A stretch of 47,189 nucleotides of DNA from assembly GCA_027487585.1 (NCBI GenBank), contig JAIYDH010000031.1:1-47189 (forward strand), written 5' to 3'. The position numbers and the translations under genes are program-made. This DNA comes from Rubrivivax sp. (GTDB lineage Bacteria; Pseudomonadota; Gammaproteobacteria; Burkholderiales; Burkholderiaceae_C). This document shows, piece after piece, positions 34,402 to 44,326 of the stretch (positions are counted from its first letter, which is position 1; each line of letters opens with the position of its first letter). Under the pieces are notes generated by a model that had not been told where the DNA came from, did no database searches, and saw only the letters and a list, made by a program, of their open reading frames with translations.

Positions 34402-36465
34402 TCAGGCCGCGGGCGGGGCCGGGGCCTCGGCGCCGGTGTCGGCAGCCGGTTCGGCCGTCGGCTCGGCTTCGGTCAACTCGATGGCCAGCTGCAGCGCGCC
34501 GGTGGGCTCGGACTCGTCGTCGTCGCCGCTCTCATCGGCCGGCACCGGCTCGGCGTCGAGGCGTGCGGCCAGTGTCGCGTGCAGCTCCAGCGTCATCAGG
34601 TCGACACCGGCCACGCGGGCGCGCACGCGGGCGCCGCGCGGCAGGCCCTCGGTGCCGGGCACGCGGAACACCAGCGGCAGCGCCTCGGCGCGCACCAGCC
34701 CTTCCTTCATGACGGCGGCGTCGAGCTCGCTCGTGCCCGCCTGCTGCAGGTGGCGCAGCGTCCAGTAGCGCTCGATCTGCTGCTGGAAATCGTTGTAGGC
34801 CGAGTAGTTGGCGTCGAAGCCGCTGATCACGCTGAAGAGCGCCGCGTCCTTCGGCTTGAACGGCGCCACCAGCGGCGCGGTGCGTCCGTGGCGCGCCACG
34901 GCGACGATCTGCCACTGGTTCACCAGGTCGGTGTAGCGCCGCAGTGGGCTCGTGCTCCAGGCGTACTGCGCCACGCCCATGCCGGCATGCGGCGCCGGCT
35001 TCACGCCCATCTTCACCTTGATGCCTGGGGCCAGGCTCGCCTGGCTGCGGTAGATGGCCGGCACGCCGTGCTGCGCCAGCCAGCCGCCCCAGGTGCTGTT
35101 GGCCAGGATCATGGCCTCGGCGACGATCAGGTCCAGCGGCGCGCCGCGGCGCCGCGTGCCGATGAGCACGGTCTCGTCACCCTGCGGCTCGGCGCTCGTG
35201 TCCTCGCGCTGCAGTTTGAAGCTGTAGTCGGGCCGGTTGAACAGTTCGGGCTTGCCACGCACCACCTCGCGCGCGGCCTTCAGGTGCCGCGCGAGGCGGA
35301 AGGCGAATGCCAGTTCGGGCGCGAACTCGTAGCCCGCCGGCTCGGCCCCGGTGAGCGTGGCCTCGGTGACGACGGCGTCCAGCACGTCGTGGCGCAGGTT
35401 GGCCACGATCGGCACGCGCTCGATCTTCGTCTCGTGGCCGCGCAGCTCGAGCGTGGCCTCATCAAGCGTGGTGTACAGGCTCACGGCGGGGCAGTCGCGG
35501 CCGGCCATCAGCGTGTAGGCCTGCACCACCTCGTCGGGCAGCATCGTGATCTTCCAGCCCGGCATGTAGACGGTGGACATGCGCTCGCGCGCCACCTTGT
35601 CGAGCGCCGAGTCGGGCGCGATGGCCAGGCCCGGCGCGGCGATGTGGATGCCGAACACCACCGTGCCCGTGCCGAGGCCGCGCACCGAGAGCGCATCGTC
35701 GATCTCGGTGGTGGCCGAGTCGTCGATGGAAAACGCCGCCACGCCATCGGCGCGGGGCAAGTCAGCTTCAACGGGCGGCGCGGCCAATGCCGGGAAGCCC
35801 GTGCCCTTGGCGAAGAACTCGAACAGGAAGCGCCGCCAATGAAACTGGTACGGGCTGCTGATGGCCCCGGCCGCGGCCAGCAGATCGAGCGGCGAGCGCT
35901 GCGCCCGGCGCGTGGCCTCGACCACGGCCTTGTACTCGGGGCCGTTCTTGTCGGGCTTGAAGAGGATGCGGTAGAGCTGCTCGCGCACGGGCTCTGGGCA
36001 CTGGCCGGCGGCCAGCTCGGCGGCCCAGGCCTCGATCTGCGCGGCGACCTGCTTCTTGCGCTCAATGCCCAGGAGCGCCGCCTTCACGGTTTCTTCGGGC
36101 GCCTTCTTGAACTGCCCGCGGCCGAGGCGGCGGAAGTAGTGCGGGGCGTCGAACAGGCGCAGCAGCGCGGCGGCCTGGTGCTCGGGGCCGGCCTTGGCGT
36201 CGAAGTACTCGCGGGCCAGGTCGGCAAAGGCGAACTCGGCCTCGGGGGCGAACTCCCAGGCCAGATCGAGGTCGATTTCGTCGGCGAGTGCACGCGCACG
36301 CGCCAGCAGCTCGGCCGGGGCGGGCTTGTCGAAGCGCAGCATCAGGTTGGCGGCCTTGACCTTGACGCGCTTGCCGGAGTCGAGCTCCACCTGCAGCGAG
36401 CTGTCGGCCTCGGACATCACGCGGCCGGCGTGGAACTTGCCGGCGTCGTCGAAGAGGGCATACAT
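34402..36465 (-). CDS. RNase II-family exoribonuclease
   Basis: A 687-residue protein of the RNB family. The catalytic block AFSIDDSATTEIDDALSV contains the metal-binding Asp cluster. Further RNB segments are VFGIHIAAPGLAI, STVYMPGWKITMLP and SPLRRYTDLVNQW. The N-terminal part lacks clear cold-shock domains, and a short S1-like end (GARVRARVAGVDLMTLELHA) is followed by an acidic Ala/Pro-rich tail. It is smaller than RNase R and resembles the betaproteobacterial RNase II-like group. It degrades RNA 3' to 5'. Confidence 0.92.
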   Translation of the reverse strand: MYALFDDAGKFHAGRVMSEADSSLQVELDSGKRVKVKAANLMLRFDKPAPAELLARARALADEIDLDLAWEFAPEAEFAFADLAREYFDAKAGPEHQAAALLRLFDAPHYFRRLGRGQFKKAPEETVKAALLGIERKKQVAAQIEAWAAELAAGQCPEPVREQLYRILFKPDKNGPEYKAVVEATRRAQRSPLDLLAAAGAISSPYQFHWRRFLFEFFAKGTGFPALAAPPVEADLPRADGVAAFSIDDSATTEIDDALSVRGLGTGTVVFGIHIAAPGLAIAPDSALDKVARERMSTVYMPGWKITMLPDEVVQAYTLMAGRDCPAVSLYTTLDEATLELRGHETKIERVPIVANLRHDVLDAVVTEATLTGAEPAGYEFAPELAFAFRLARHLKAAREVVRGKPELFNRPDYSFKLQREDTSAEPQGDETVLIGTRRRGAPLDLIVAEAMILANSTWGGWLAQHGVPAIYRSQASLAPGIKVKMGVKPAPHAGMGVAQYAWSTSPLRRYTDLVNQWQIVAVARHGRTAPLVAPFKPKDAALFSVISGFDANYSAYNDFQQQIERYWTLRHLQQAGTSELDAAVMKEGLVRAEALPLVFRVPGTEGLPRGARVRARVAGVDLMTLELHATLAARLDAEPVPADESGDDDESEPTGALQLAIELTEAEPTAEPAADTGAEAPAPPAA

Positions 36466-36486
36466 GCGGTGATTGTCGCTGCCTGA

Positions 36487-37209
36487 CTAGACAGACATCC
36501 CTCCGGAGACCTCGATGACGGTGCCGTTGATATAGCTGGCGTCGTCGCTGGCCAAAAACGCGTACACGCTGGCAATCTCTTCAGGCCGCGCCAGCCGGCC
36601 CAGCGGCACCTGCGAGCGCATCTGCTCCAGCACCTTGTCGGGCACGGTGGCGAGGATGGGCGTCTCGACGAAACCCGGCGCCACGGCATTGACGCGCACG
36701 CCCTTGGGCCCGAGCTCGCGGCTCCAGGTCTTGGTGAAGCCGATGACGCCGAACTTCGAGGCCGCGTAGTTGGTCTGCCCGTAGTTGCCGTACAGCCCCA
36801 CCACGCTGCTGGCGTTGAGGATGACCCCGGCGCCCTGCGCCACCATCAGCGGCGCCACGGCCTGCGCGCAATGGAACACGCCGCGCAGGTTGACGTCGAT
36901 CACGGCGTCGAACTGCTCCAGCGTCATCTTCACCAGTCGCGCGTCCTTGGTGATGCCGGCGTTGTTGACGAGCACGTCGATGCGGCCGTGCTCGGCCTGC
37001 ACGCGCGCCACCAGCGCGTCGACGTCTTCGCGCCGCGTCACGTCCACCGCGTGCAGCGCAGCGGCGCCGGGCACGCTGCCGGCATCGCTGCTGATGCGGC
37101 GGTCGCAGCCGATGACGATGGCGCCTTCGGCCGCCAGCCGCGCCACGGTGGCGGCGCCGATGCCTTGTGCGGCGCCGGTGACGATGCAGATCTTGTTCTT
37201 CAGTTTCAT
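36487..37209 (-). CDS. fabG: FabG-like 3-oxoacyl-ACP reductase
   Basis: A 240-residue short-chain dehydrogenase. [15 protein letters not shown] at 11-25 binds NADP(H), NNAG is at 82-85, [22 protein letters not shown] has the Ser, Tyr148 and Lys152 catalytic residues, and the end IEVSGGMSV is FabG-like. It may reduce 3-oxoacyl-ACP or a 3-oxoacyl-CoA. It lies away from the fab cluster, so it may be a paralogue with a different substrate. ATG 37209 is 15 bases after the esterase gene. Confidence 0.92.
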   Translation of the reverse strand: MKLKNKICIVTGAAQGIGAATVARLAAEGAIVIGCDRRISSDAGSVPGAAALHAVDVTRREDVDALVARVQAEHGRIDVLVNNAGITKDARLVKMTLEQFDAVIDVNLRGVFHCAQAVAPLMVAQGAGVILNASSVVGLYGNYGQTNYAASKFGVIGFTKTWSRELGPKGVRVNAVAPGFVETPILATVPDKVLEQMRSQVPLGRLARPEEIASVYAFLASDDASYINGTVIEVSGGMSV

Positions 37210-37224
37210 GGTGAGTGGGGCTTC

Positions 37225-37698
37225 TCAAGCAGGGGCAAGGGACAGGTGTTCCAGCAGCCGCGGCAGGTGGGCGGCGAAGTCGCTCAGGGTGTGGTCGCTG
37301 CCGTCCACGCGCAGCATCGGCTCGCCGGCATAGCGCGCGGCCATCTCGCGCCAGTCGAGCCGCTCGTTGCCGGTGGCGATGATCGGCAGGCCGCGCGCGG
37401 GGTCGATGGCGAGGTTGATGACCGCGACACGCCAATGCCGGCGTGCCGGGGTTTCCGCCAGCGCGGTGGCGTAGAAGCCACCGAGTGAGCTGCCGACGAC
37501 CGCGGAGGTGTCGGCTGGCCAGTCGGTGGTGCCGGCACCGATCAGCGTCATCGCCTCGCGCGGCGAGGGCGGCAGTTGCGGGCACCACCAACGCACACCG
37601 GGCCGGTGAATGGCCATCCACGCAGCCAGCTGCTGCGCCTTGGCCGAGCGTGGCGAGGAGCGGAAGCCGTGCAGGTAGAGCAGGTGCGTGGTCGACAC
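37225..37698 (-). CDS. YqiA/YcfP-like alpha/beta-fold esterase
   Basis: A 157-residue small hydrolase starting at GTG 37698. LLYLHGFRSSPRSAKAQQL forms the oxyanion region. AVVGSSLGGFYATALAE is the nucleophile elbow (GSSLGG). RVDGSDHTLSDFAAHLPRLL has the Asp/His of the triad. Length is short, as in the YqiA family. Substrate is unknown. The frame continues upstream, but that part looks like antisense sequence to the next gene. Confidence 0.85.
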   Translation of the reverse strand: MSTTHLLYLHGFRSSPRSAKAQQLAAWMAIHRPGVRWWCPQLPPSPREAMTLIGAGTTDWPADTSAVVGSSLGGFYATALAETPARRHWRVAVINLAIDPARGLPIIATGNERLDWREMAARYAGEPMLRVDGSDHTLSDFAAHLPRLLEHLSLAPA

Positions 37699-37721
37699 CG
37701 GCTTCCGTTGCAAAGGCCGAG

Positions 37722-40502
37722 TCAGACGCCTTGCTTGACGAGGGAGGCCTTGAGCGCCTCGCCGAGCGTCGCCAGGCTGTCTTCCAGGTGCGCCTTCACG
37801 ATGGAACTGCTCGCCTTGCCACTCGGACTGGCCAGCGTGCGGGTCAGCCGCGACTGGAGCTGCAACGCGGCTTGGCGCATCACCGAACGCACATCGGTGG
37901 CGGCCGCCGAACCCGGGCGAAGCAGCGAACTCGCCAGCCGGCTCACGTGCTCGCGCTGGAGGTTTCGGCGCAGGCTGTCGATCTCGATCGACTTGCCGTT
38001 GCCCAGTTCCGACCACACAGCATCGCCCAGACGCTGCTGCACCTCAGCAAAGTTCAGCAGGCTGCGCGGGTCCTCGACCTTGGACTCTGCATCGGCCAGT
38101 TTCTGCGCCAGCCGATCGGTCATCAGCGCGTCCAGCACCGGGCGTTGCAAGTCCAGCACTGCACTGGGCAGGCTGAACTCCAGCGCCGGGTTGCGGTTGG
38201 GGCCGGAGCGATCGAGCAGGTTGGTGCCCAGGCGGCTCATCAGCCGCGGTTCGAACTTGAAGCTGCTGCTGTTGAACAGCTCGTTCACCAGCAGGTCCAG
38301 CGCCGCGCGCTGTTGCGCTGCCGGTACCGGCACCAGCAGAGGCTCGTTTGTGCCGGCCGTGGCGCGCCGCGTGTACGTGCCGCCGAGGTACTTGGTGGCG
38401 ACCGGTGTGCTGGCGGCCAGCGTCCCGAGCACGCGGATCAGGTTGCGGCGGTAGATCGTCAAGTCGTCGTCGGCTGCGAGCTGTCGTTTGGCCGTGTGCT
38501 GCCATAGCTCGCGGGCCAGCTTGTTCTGGCGCTGAGCGAAGGCCAACGGGTCGTTGCCGAGATCGCGCTGGTTCACCAGCGGGTCGGTGCCGATGAAGAT
38601 GTCCTCGTCGCTGGCGTAGGCCAAGCTCGGGTCGCGCTCGCCCATTGCGGCCAGGCGAGCGAGCCCGCGCTTCTCTTCTTCGGCGTTGGCGAACTGCCGG
38701 TAGCCGTACTCGATGGCCCAGTAGTCGTAGGCACCGAGCGTCGTCTGGTGGTAGTCGGCGACGGTCTCGCCTTCGAGCGGCACGTTCAGCGCGTTGTAGT
38801 CCATCACCGAGTTGGAGACGCCGCGTGAGGCCGTGAAGGCAGGGTCGCGCAGCTGCGCCGGTGTCACGCCGACCGAGGCCTTGAAGTTGTGTCGCAGGCC
38901 CAGTGCATGGCCCACCTCGTGCATCGTCACGTCCTTCAGCGCCTGGGCGATGTACTTGTCGGCCTCGGGGCTGTTGGGGTCGAAGGTGCCGCGCGCGGCC
39001 AGCAGATCGAATGCCATCTGCGCCTGCTCCAGCAGTTCGTTGGCGTGCGTGCAGGTCGCGTTGAACGGCGGTGCGTAGGGCTGAGCGAAGGAGCCTGGTG
39101 CCGCCGCCGCCCCGAGGCGCGGCTCGGTGTCGATGGCGCGCGAGCGGAAGATGCGCACCCAGTTCTCGGGGATGATGCTGGCGCCGCGCAGGATCTCGCC
39201 AGTGCGGGGATCGCTCTGGCTCGGGCCCACCGCGACGGCGCCGGGGCCTTCGAGTGCGAACCAGCGCACGCTCAGCATGCGCGTGCCTTCGAGGGAGGTC
39301 CACTCGGCGTCGGGCGCCTGCTGCTCGAGCGCGATGGCGTTCTTGAAGCCGGCCTTCTCGAAGGCCTTGTTCCACTCCAGCACGCCCTCGCGCAGCGGCG
39401 CGCGCCACTTTTCGGGAATGTTGCGGTCCATGACCACGCGGATCGGTTCCTTGGGTTCGGATACGGCGGCGGCCGGATCCTTCTTCTCCAGGCGCCAGCG
39501 CTTGATCAGATGTGTGCGGCGGCCCTCGGAGTTGTCGTCACCGAAGTCGGCGTAAGCATCGGAGAAGTAACCCACACGCGGATCGGCATTGCGCACCTGC
39601 ATCGGCTCTGCCGGCAGCGGCGCGAGCGTGTAGGTCATCGCGACGAACAGGCTGCGCGCGTCGGGCAGGGTGTAGGGCGGGTTGGGAAGCGCCGCTGGAT
39701 TGGGCGGCGGGCCGCCGGGCGCAACGATGGGAGGCACGGGCAGCCGTGGCACGGCGAAGTGCTGGCGGATGGTGAAGTAGGTGCCCTCAGGCGTGGGGCG
39801 CACCCGTTCGAAATGGCTGTTGGCGCGATCCAGCGCATACGGCAGCCGGTGGTTGCGCTCGAGTGCCGTCTGGATGCCGGAGAGATCGCCTCCGAGCAGC
39901 GCACTCGCGTCCACCAGCAGCGCCTTGCTCTGCAGGTGAGGGGCGGCCGCCAGCGGCGCTGAGGCGAGCAGGCTGTCGGAGTAGCTCTCGTCCACGGCGC
40001 GGGCCAGCGGCGTGCCCGCTGGCGCACGCACGGTGAGGTTGCGAGCGATCAGCTGCACGGTGTTGCCCACACGCTTGAGCACGACGACGTTGCTGCGACC
40101 GGTGATGCCCGGCCAGAAGAAGACGCTCTCGCCCAAGCCGTTGGCGATCGAGCTGCCAAGAAAGAAGGGCTTGTCCAGCCGGTCGACCGGGATCTCGAGC
40201 CAGGTCTTGTCGTCGCGGCTCCACACGGGCAGGAAACCTTCGCTGCGCTTGGCTTCGCGGATGACTTCCGCAAAGGCCGTCAACGCACCCGGCAGCGGCG
40301 CGGGGCGCGGGGCAGCAGCGGCCGGGCCGCCGCCCGCAGGCGCCGAAGCCGCAGCGGCGGGCATGGCTGCGGCTGTCTGCGTCGTCGAAGCGCCACCCGT
40401 GGCGCCCGGAGGAACGGTCAAGGAAGAAGCAGGGGGCGTCGCGGTGGTGGCGCAACCCACCAGCATGAGCGCGGCAGTGCCGAGGGAGATGCGGGTTTTC
40501 AT
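37722..40502 (-). CDS. Zinc-dependent metalloprotease lipoprotein (DUF5117/DUF4953)
   Basis: A 926-residue exported protein. MKTRISLGTAALMLVGCATT is a lipoprotein signal with Cys17. The catalytic zinc site is MHEVGHALGLRHNFKAS, an extended HExxHxxxxxH. Before it lie DUF5117-like parts (FFLGSSIANGLGESVFFWPG, YTLAPLP, NADPRVGYFS) and ISGSRP-like contexts; after it come DUF4953 features (SVMDYNALNVPLEGE, YDYWAIEYGY). Length fits the family. Substrate is not known. It is a single gene on the minus strand with a leader of about 90 bases to mpl. Confidence 0.93.
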   Translation of the reverse strand: MKTRISLGTAALMLVGCATTATPPASSLTVPPGATGGASTTQTAAAMPAAAASAPAGGGPAAAAPRPAPLPGALTAFAEVIREAKRSEGFLPVWSRDDKTWLEIPVDRLDKPFFLGSSIANGLGESVFFWPGITGRSNVVVLKRVGNTVQLIARNLTVRAPAGTPLARAVDESYSDSLLASAPLAAAPHLQSKALLVDASALLGGDLSGIQTALERNHRLPYALDRANSHFERVRPTPEGTYFTIRQHFAVPRLPVPPIVAPGGPPPNPAALPNPPYTLPDARSLFVAMTYTLAPLPAEPMQVRNADPRVGYFSDAYADFGDDNSEGRRTHLIKRWRLEKKDPAAAVSEPKEPIRVVMDRNIPEKWRAPLREGVLEWNKAFEKAGFKNAIALEQQAPDAEWTSLEGTRMLSVRWFALEGPGAVAVGPSQSDPRTGEILRGASIIPENWVRIFRSRAIDTEPRLGAAAAPGSFAQPYAPPFNATCTHANELLEQAQMAFDLLAARGTFDPNSPEADKYIAQALKDVTMHEVGHALGLRHNFKASVGVTPAQLRDPAFTASRGVSNSVMDYNALNVPLEGETVADYHQTTLGAYDYWAIEYGYRQFANAEEEKRGLARLAAMGERDPSLAYASDEDIFIGTDPLVNQRDLGNDPLAFAQRQNKLARELWQHTAKRQLAADDDLTIYRRNLIRVLGTLAASTPVATKYLGGTYTRRATAGTNEPLLVPVPAAQQRAALDLLVNELFNSSSFKFEPRLMSRLGTNLLDRSGPNRNPALEFSLPSAVLDLQRPVLDALMTDRLAQKLADAESKVEDPRSLLNFAEVQQRLGDAVWSELGNGKSIEIDSLRRNLQREHVSRLASSLLRPGSAAATDVRSVMRQAALQLQSRLTRTLASPSGKASSSIVKAHLEDSLATLGEALKASLVKQGV

Positions 40503-40594
40503 GGGGTAAGGCGGCCGCACAGGCCAAGACGCGAAGCTGTAAAGCCTATCGCAGCGCGGGCCTGCTCGCTGCGCCGTGTGATGAAACGGTCCAA

Positions 40595-41962
40595 TCAGCG
40601 GGCGAGTTGCGCCAGCAGCTGGCCGTGCAGCCCGCCGAAGCCACCGTTGCTCATGCACAGCACGTGGTCACCGGGCCTTGCGGCCCGGGCTACGGCGGCC
40701 ACGAGGGCCTCCACGCTGTCGGCCGCGAAGGCGCGCTCGCCCATCGGCGCCAGCGTGTCGCGCACGCTCCAGCCGTAGTCGCCCTGCAGGACGAACGCGA
40801 GGTCTGCTTCTTCCAGCGACCACGGCAGCTGCGCCTTCATCGTGCCCAGCTTCATGGTGTTGCTGCGCGGCTCGAACACCGCCAGGATGCGCGTGCTCAA
40901 GCCGACCTTGCGGCGCAGGCCGTCGATGGTGGTGCGCATGGCCGTGGGGTGGTGGGCGAAGTCGTCGTAGACCTTCACGCCGGCGGCTTCGCCGAGCAGC
41001 TCGAGCCGGCGCTTCACGTTGCGGAAGCTGGCCAGGGCCTTGCAGGCCTCGGCCGGTGCCACGCCCACGTGCTCGGCCGCGCCGATGGCCGCCAGCGCGT
41101 TCATCTGGTTGTGCTCGCCGAGCAGATCCCAGGCCACTTGGCCGAGCTTCAGGCTGCCGCGCAGCACGTCGAAGCTGCCGGGCTCGCCGCGCGCGCACAG
41201 GCCGCCGGGTTCCTCGCGCTTGGTGCCGAAGCGCTGCACCTCGCTCCAGCAGCCGCGCGCCAGCACGCGGGCCAGGGCTTCGTCGCGGGCGTTGACGACG
41301 ACGCGGCCCTGCGAGGGCATGGCGCGCACGAGGTGGTGGAACTGCGTCTCGATGGCCTTGAGGTCGTCGAAGATGTCGGCGTGGTCGAGCTCGAGGTTGT
41401 TCAGCACCGCGGTGCGCGGCCGGTAGTGCACGAACTTGCTGCGCTTGTCAAAGAGCGCGGTGTCGTACTCGTCGGCCTCGATGACGAAGGGCGCGCCTGC
41501 ATCGCCAAGCCGCGCGCTGACGCCGAAATTGAGCGGCACGCCGCCGACCAGGAAGCCGGGCTTGCGGCCCGCCGGCGCGGTTTGCTCCAGGATCCAGGCC
41601 AGCATGGCCGTGGTCGTGGTCTTGCCGTGCGTGCCGGCCACCGCCAGCACGTGGCGGCCGTGCAGCACCTGCTCGGCCAGCCACTGTGGGCCGCTGGTGT
41701 AGCGCGCGCCGGCATCGAGCACCGCCTCCATCAGCGGCATGCCGCGCTTGACGACGTTGCCGACGACAAAGACATCGGGCTTCAGCGCCATCTGCTCGGC
41801 GCCGTAGCCCTCGATCAGATCGATGCCGAGCGCGCGCAGCTGATCGCTCATCGGCGGGTACACCGCGGCGTCGCATCCCGTTACGCGGTGGCCGGCTTCG
41901 CGCGCCAGTGCCGCCAGGCCGCCCATGAAGGTGCCGCAGATGCCGAGGACATGGATGTGCAT
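40595..41962 (-). CDS. mpl: UDP-MurNAc:L-Ala-gamma-D-Glu-mDAP ligase
   Basis: A 455-residue cytosolic ligase that recycles murein tripeptide. MHIHVLGICGTFMGGLAALA is the typical Mpl start. VAGTHGKTTTTAMLAWIL is the ATP loop, VIEADEYDTALFDKRSKF the catalytic part, NNLELDHADIF and LLGEHNQMNALAAI follow, and YDDFAHHPTAM and EPRSNTMKLG complete the Mur ligase domains. ATG 41962 is preferred; 41971 would add three residues. Confidence 0.96.
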   Translation of the reverse strand: MHIHVLGICGTFMGGLAALAREAGHRVTGCDAAVYPPMSDQLRALGIDLIEGYGAEQMALKPDVFVVGNVVKRGMPLMEAVLDAGARYTSGPQWLAEQVLHGRHVLAVAGTHGKTTTTAMLAWILEQTAPAGRKPGFLVGGVPLNFGVSARLGDAGAPFVIEADEYDTALFDKRSKFVHYRPRTAVLNNLELDHADIFDDLKAIETQFHHLVRAMPSQGRVVVNARDEALARVLARGCWSEVQRFGTKREEPGGLCARGEPGSFDVLRGSLKLGQVAWDLLGEHNQMNALAAIGAAEHVGVAPAEACKALASFRNVKRRLELLGEAAGVKVYDDFAHHPTAMRTTIDGLRRKVGLSTRILAVFEPRSNTMKLGTMKAQLPWSLEEADLAFVLQGDYGWSVRDTLAPMGERAFAADSVEALVAAVARAARPGDHVLCMSNGGFGGLHGQLLAQLAR

Positions 41963-42023
41963 GCGGGGCATTCTAGGAGTCGGGTCGTCGCCCGCATCCA
42001 GGGCCTCTGCTAGCGTCCCGCGC

Positions 42024-42461
42024 ATGACGACCGGTTTCGTGGGCCTGCCCTGGATCGCCGAGCACCCCATCGCCTACCCGGCGCTGGAGGTGGTGCACAT
42101 CGTCGGCATCGCGCTGCTGCTGGGCAACCTCGTGCTGCTGGAGCTGCGTGTGTGGGGCGTGGCGGCCGAGCTGCCGCTGGGGCCGCTGGCGCGGCTGACG
42201 ATGGCGTTGTCGCTGGCCGGCTTTGGCCTGGTGGCGGCCAGTGGCCTGGTGATGTTCGCCGCGAGCCCGGGTGAGTTGCTGGCCAACCGGGCTTTCCTCC
42301 TCAAGCTCGGGCTGGTGTCGGCCGCCGGCATCAATGCGGCGATGTTTCATGCCCGGGGTGGTCTGTACAAACCCGATGCCCTGGCGCGCGCGCAGACGGT
42401 GTTGTCGGTGGCACTATGGATCGCGGCGATCATCAGCGGTCGCTGGATTGCCTACATCTGA
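42024..42461 (+). CDS. Small membrane protein (DUF6644-like)
   Basis: A 145-residue protein with four hydrophobic segments. The start GLPWIAEHPIAYPALEVVHI followed by GIALLLGNLVLLELRVWG fits DUF6644-type proteins, which have conserved His in the first helices that could bind heme. KLGLVSAAGINAAMFH adds another His. Function is unknown. It is followed after 11 bases by a DUF6152 gene; the two families are often neighbours, which suggests a joint periplasm/membrane role. Confidence 0.8.
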   Translation: MTTGFVGLPWIAEHPIAYPALEVVHIVGIALLLGNLVLLELRVWGVAAELPLGPLARLTMALSLAGFGLVAASGLVMFAASPGELLANRAFLLKLGLVSAAGINAAMFHARGGLYKPDALARAQTVLSVALWIAAIISGRWIAYI

Positions 42462-42472
42462 AGGAGATCGCC

Positions 42473-42952
42473 ATGCATCGCCGCACCCTCGTCGCTGCCG
42501 CCCCCGTGCTGCTGTGGCTGCCCACGGCGCCTGCGCGGGCCCACCACGGCTGGAGCAGCTTCGACCAAGCGCGCCCGATCTACCTCGAGGGCGTGGCGCG
42601 CGATATCCGCTGGCGCAACCCTCACGCCGAGCTGAAGCTCGAGCTGCCGGCCGCGGGCCTGAGGCTGCCGGCCGATCTGGCGACGCGGGTGCTGCCGCCG
42701 CAGTCGGCGCCGGTCGACGGCGCATCGCTGCTGAAGGCCGCGCAGCTGCCCACGCGCAAAGACCGCGTATGGGACATCGAGCTCGCGCCGCTGTCGCGCA
42801 TGGGCGCCTGGCAGGTGCCGGAAATCAAGGCCGGCGACGCTCTGGCCGTGCTCGGCTTCACCTTTGCTGCCGAGAAGGGCGACGCGATCCTGCGCGCCGA
42901 GTACCTGTTCGTGAGCGGCAAGGCCTACGGCCTGCGCTCGTCACCGGCCTGA
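42473..42952 (+). CDS. Exported DUF6152 protein
   Basis: A 159-residue protein with an AAGGAG ribosome site (42461-42466) before ATG 42473. The signal peptide ends at PARAHHG, giving a mature His-rich start (HHGWSSFD). IYLEGVARDIRWRNPHAELKLE is the DUF6152 hallmark. The middle is predicted beta-sheet. Function is unknown; it may bind metal through the N-terminal His. It forms a two-gene unit with the membrane protein upstream. Confidence 0.82.
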   Translation: MHRRTLVAAAPVLLWLPTAPARAHHGWSSFDQARPIYLEGVARDIRWRNPHAELKLELPAAGLRLPADLATRVLPPQSAPVDGASLLKAAQLPTRKDRVWDIELAPLSRMGAWQVPEIKAGDALAVLGFTFAAEKGDAILRAEYLFVSGKAYGLRSSPA

Positions 42953-42988
42953 ATCTGCCGGCCTGGATCGGCCGGCCCGGATCGGCCG
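42947..42988. repeat. Three 14-bp tandem repeats
   Basis: Units GCCTGAATCTGCCG, GCCTGGATCGGCCG and GCCCGGATCGGCCG follow each other directly. The stop codon of the DUF6152 gene lies in the first. The GGCCGGCC-type palindromes can fold and may end transcription between this gene and the convergent hemL. Confidence 0.7.
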
Positions 42989-42997
42989 GCTGTGGCG

Positions 42998-44293
42998 CTA
43001 CAGCGCCGCGAAGGCCTCGCGCGCGGCCGCCAAGGTGGCGTCGATGTCGGTCGGTGTGTGCGCCGCACTCACGAAGCCGGCCTCGTACAGCGCCGGCGCC
43101 AGGTACACGCCGCGGTCGAGCATGGCGTGGAAGAAGCGGTTGAAGCGCGCCGAATCGGTGGTCATGACCGTGGCGTAGTTCTGCGGCAGCTGGTTGAAGA
43201 AGAAGAAGCCGAACATGCCGCCTTCGCTGTCACTGACCAGCGGCACGCCGGCATCCCGCGCCGCGCTTTCCAGGCCCTCGACGAGGCGGCGCGTCTGGGC
43301 GGCCAGGGCCTCGAAGAAACCGGGCTTGGTGATCTCCTTCAGCGTGGCCAGCCCGCAGGCCGTGGCGACGGGGTTGCCGCTCAGCGTGCCGGCCTGGTAC
43401 ACCGGCCCCAGCGGCGCGAGCTGGCGCATCACCTCGCGGCTGGCGCCGAAGGCCGCCAGCGGCATGCCGCCACCGATGACCTTGCCGAACACGAAGACAT
43501 CGGCCTTGAAGCCCGGAATCAGCCGCTGGTAGACGCTGTGCGCGCCGCCGAGCGCGACGCGGAAGCCCGACATCACCTCGTCGAACACCAGCATCGCGCC
43601 GTGCGCCGTGCACAGCTCGCGCAGCCGCGTCATGAAGGGCACCGAGGCGCGCACGAAGTTCATGTTGCCGGCGATCGGCTCGATCATCACGCAGGCGAGT
43701 TCCTTGCCGTGCGCGTCGAAGGCCGCCTCGAGTGCGGCGATGTCGTTGTACGGCAGCACGAGCGTGTGCTTGACCACGTCTTCGGGCACGCCGGCGCTGG
43801 TGGGGAAGCCGAAGGTCGCCAGGCCCGAGCCGGCCTTCACCAGCAGCGGGTCGGCGTGGCCGTGGTAGCAGCCCTCGAACTTGATGAACTTCGAGCGGCC
43901 CGTGGCGCCGCGCGCCAGCCGCAGCGCGCTCATGCCGGCCTCGGTGCCGCTGCTCACCAGCCGCACCTGCTCGACGCCGGGCACGAGCGCGATGATGGCC
44001 TCGGCGAGCTCGATCTCGCGCTCGGTGGGGGCGCCGAAGCTGAAGCCGTCGAGCAGCGCGCGCTGCACCGCGTCGACCACCGCCGGGTGGCCGTGGCCGA
44101 GGATCATCGGGCCCCAGGAGCCGATGTAGTCGGTGTAGCGCTTGCCTTCGGCGTCGAAGATGTACGGACCTTCAGCACGCGTGATGAAACGCGGGGTGCC
44201 ACCGACGGCGCGGAAGGCGCGCACCGGCGAGTTCACGCCGCCTGGAATAACACGTTGGGCGCGCTCGAACAGGGCCTGGTTGGTGGTCGACAT
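42998..44293 (-). CDS. hemL: Glutamate-1-semialdehyde 2,1-aminomutase
   Basis: A 431-residue PLP enzyme making 5-aminolevulinate in the C5 heme pathway. [20 protein letters not shown] is the typical start. [47 protein letters not shown] and [13 protein letters not shown] follow, and [15 protein letters not shown] contains the PLP Lys. Length is normal. It precedes nothing on its own strand in the window; thiD lies upstream in the same direction. Confidence 0.97.
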   Translation of the reverse strand: MSTTNQALFERAQRVIPGGVNSPVRAFRAVGGTPRFITRAEGPYIFDAEGKRYTDYIGSWGPMILGHGHPAVVDAVQRALLDGFSFGAPTEREIELAEAIIALVPGVEQVRLVSSGTEAGMSALRLARGATGRSKFIKFEGCYHGHADPLLVKAGSGLATFGFPTSAGVPEDVVKHTLVLPYNDIAALEAAFDAHGKELACVMIEPIAGNMNFVRASVPFMTRLRELCTAHGAMLVFDEVMSGFRVALGGAHSVYQRLIPGFKADVFVFGKVIGGGMPLAAFGASREVMRQLAPLGPVYQAGTLSGNPVATACGLATLKEITKPGFFEALAAQTRRLVEGLESAARDAGVPLVSDSEGGMFGFFFFNQLPQNYATVMTTDSARFNRFFHAMLDRGVYLAPALYEAGFVSAAHTPTDIDATLAAAREAFAAL

Positions 44294-44326
44294 CGGGTGT
44301 GTGTTCAGTGGGCGCGGCGCGCCGGT

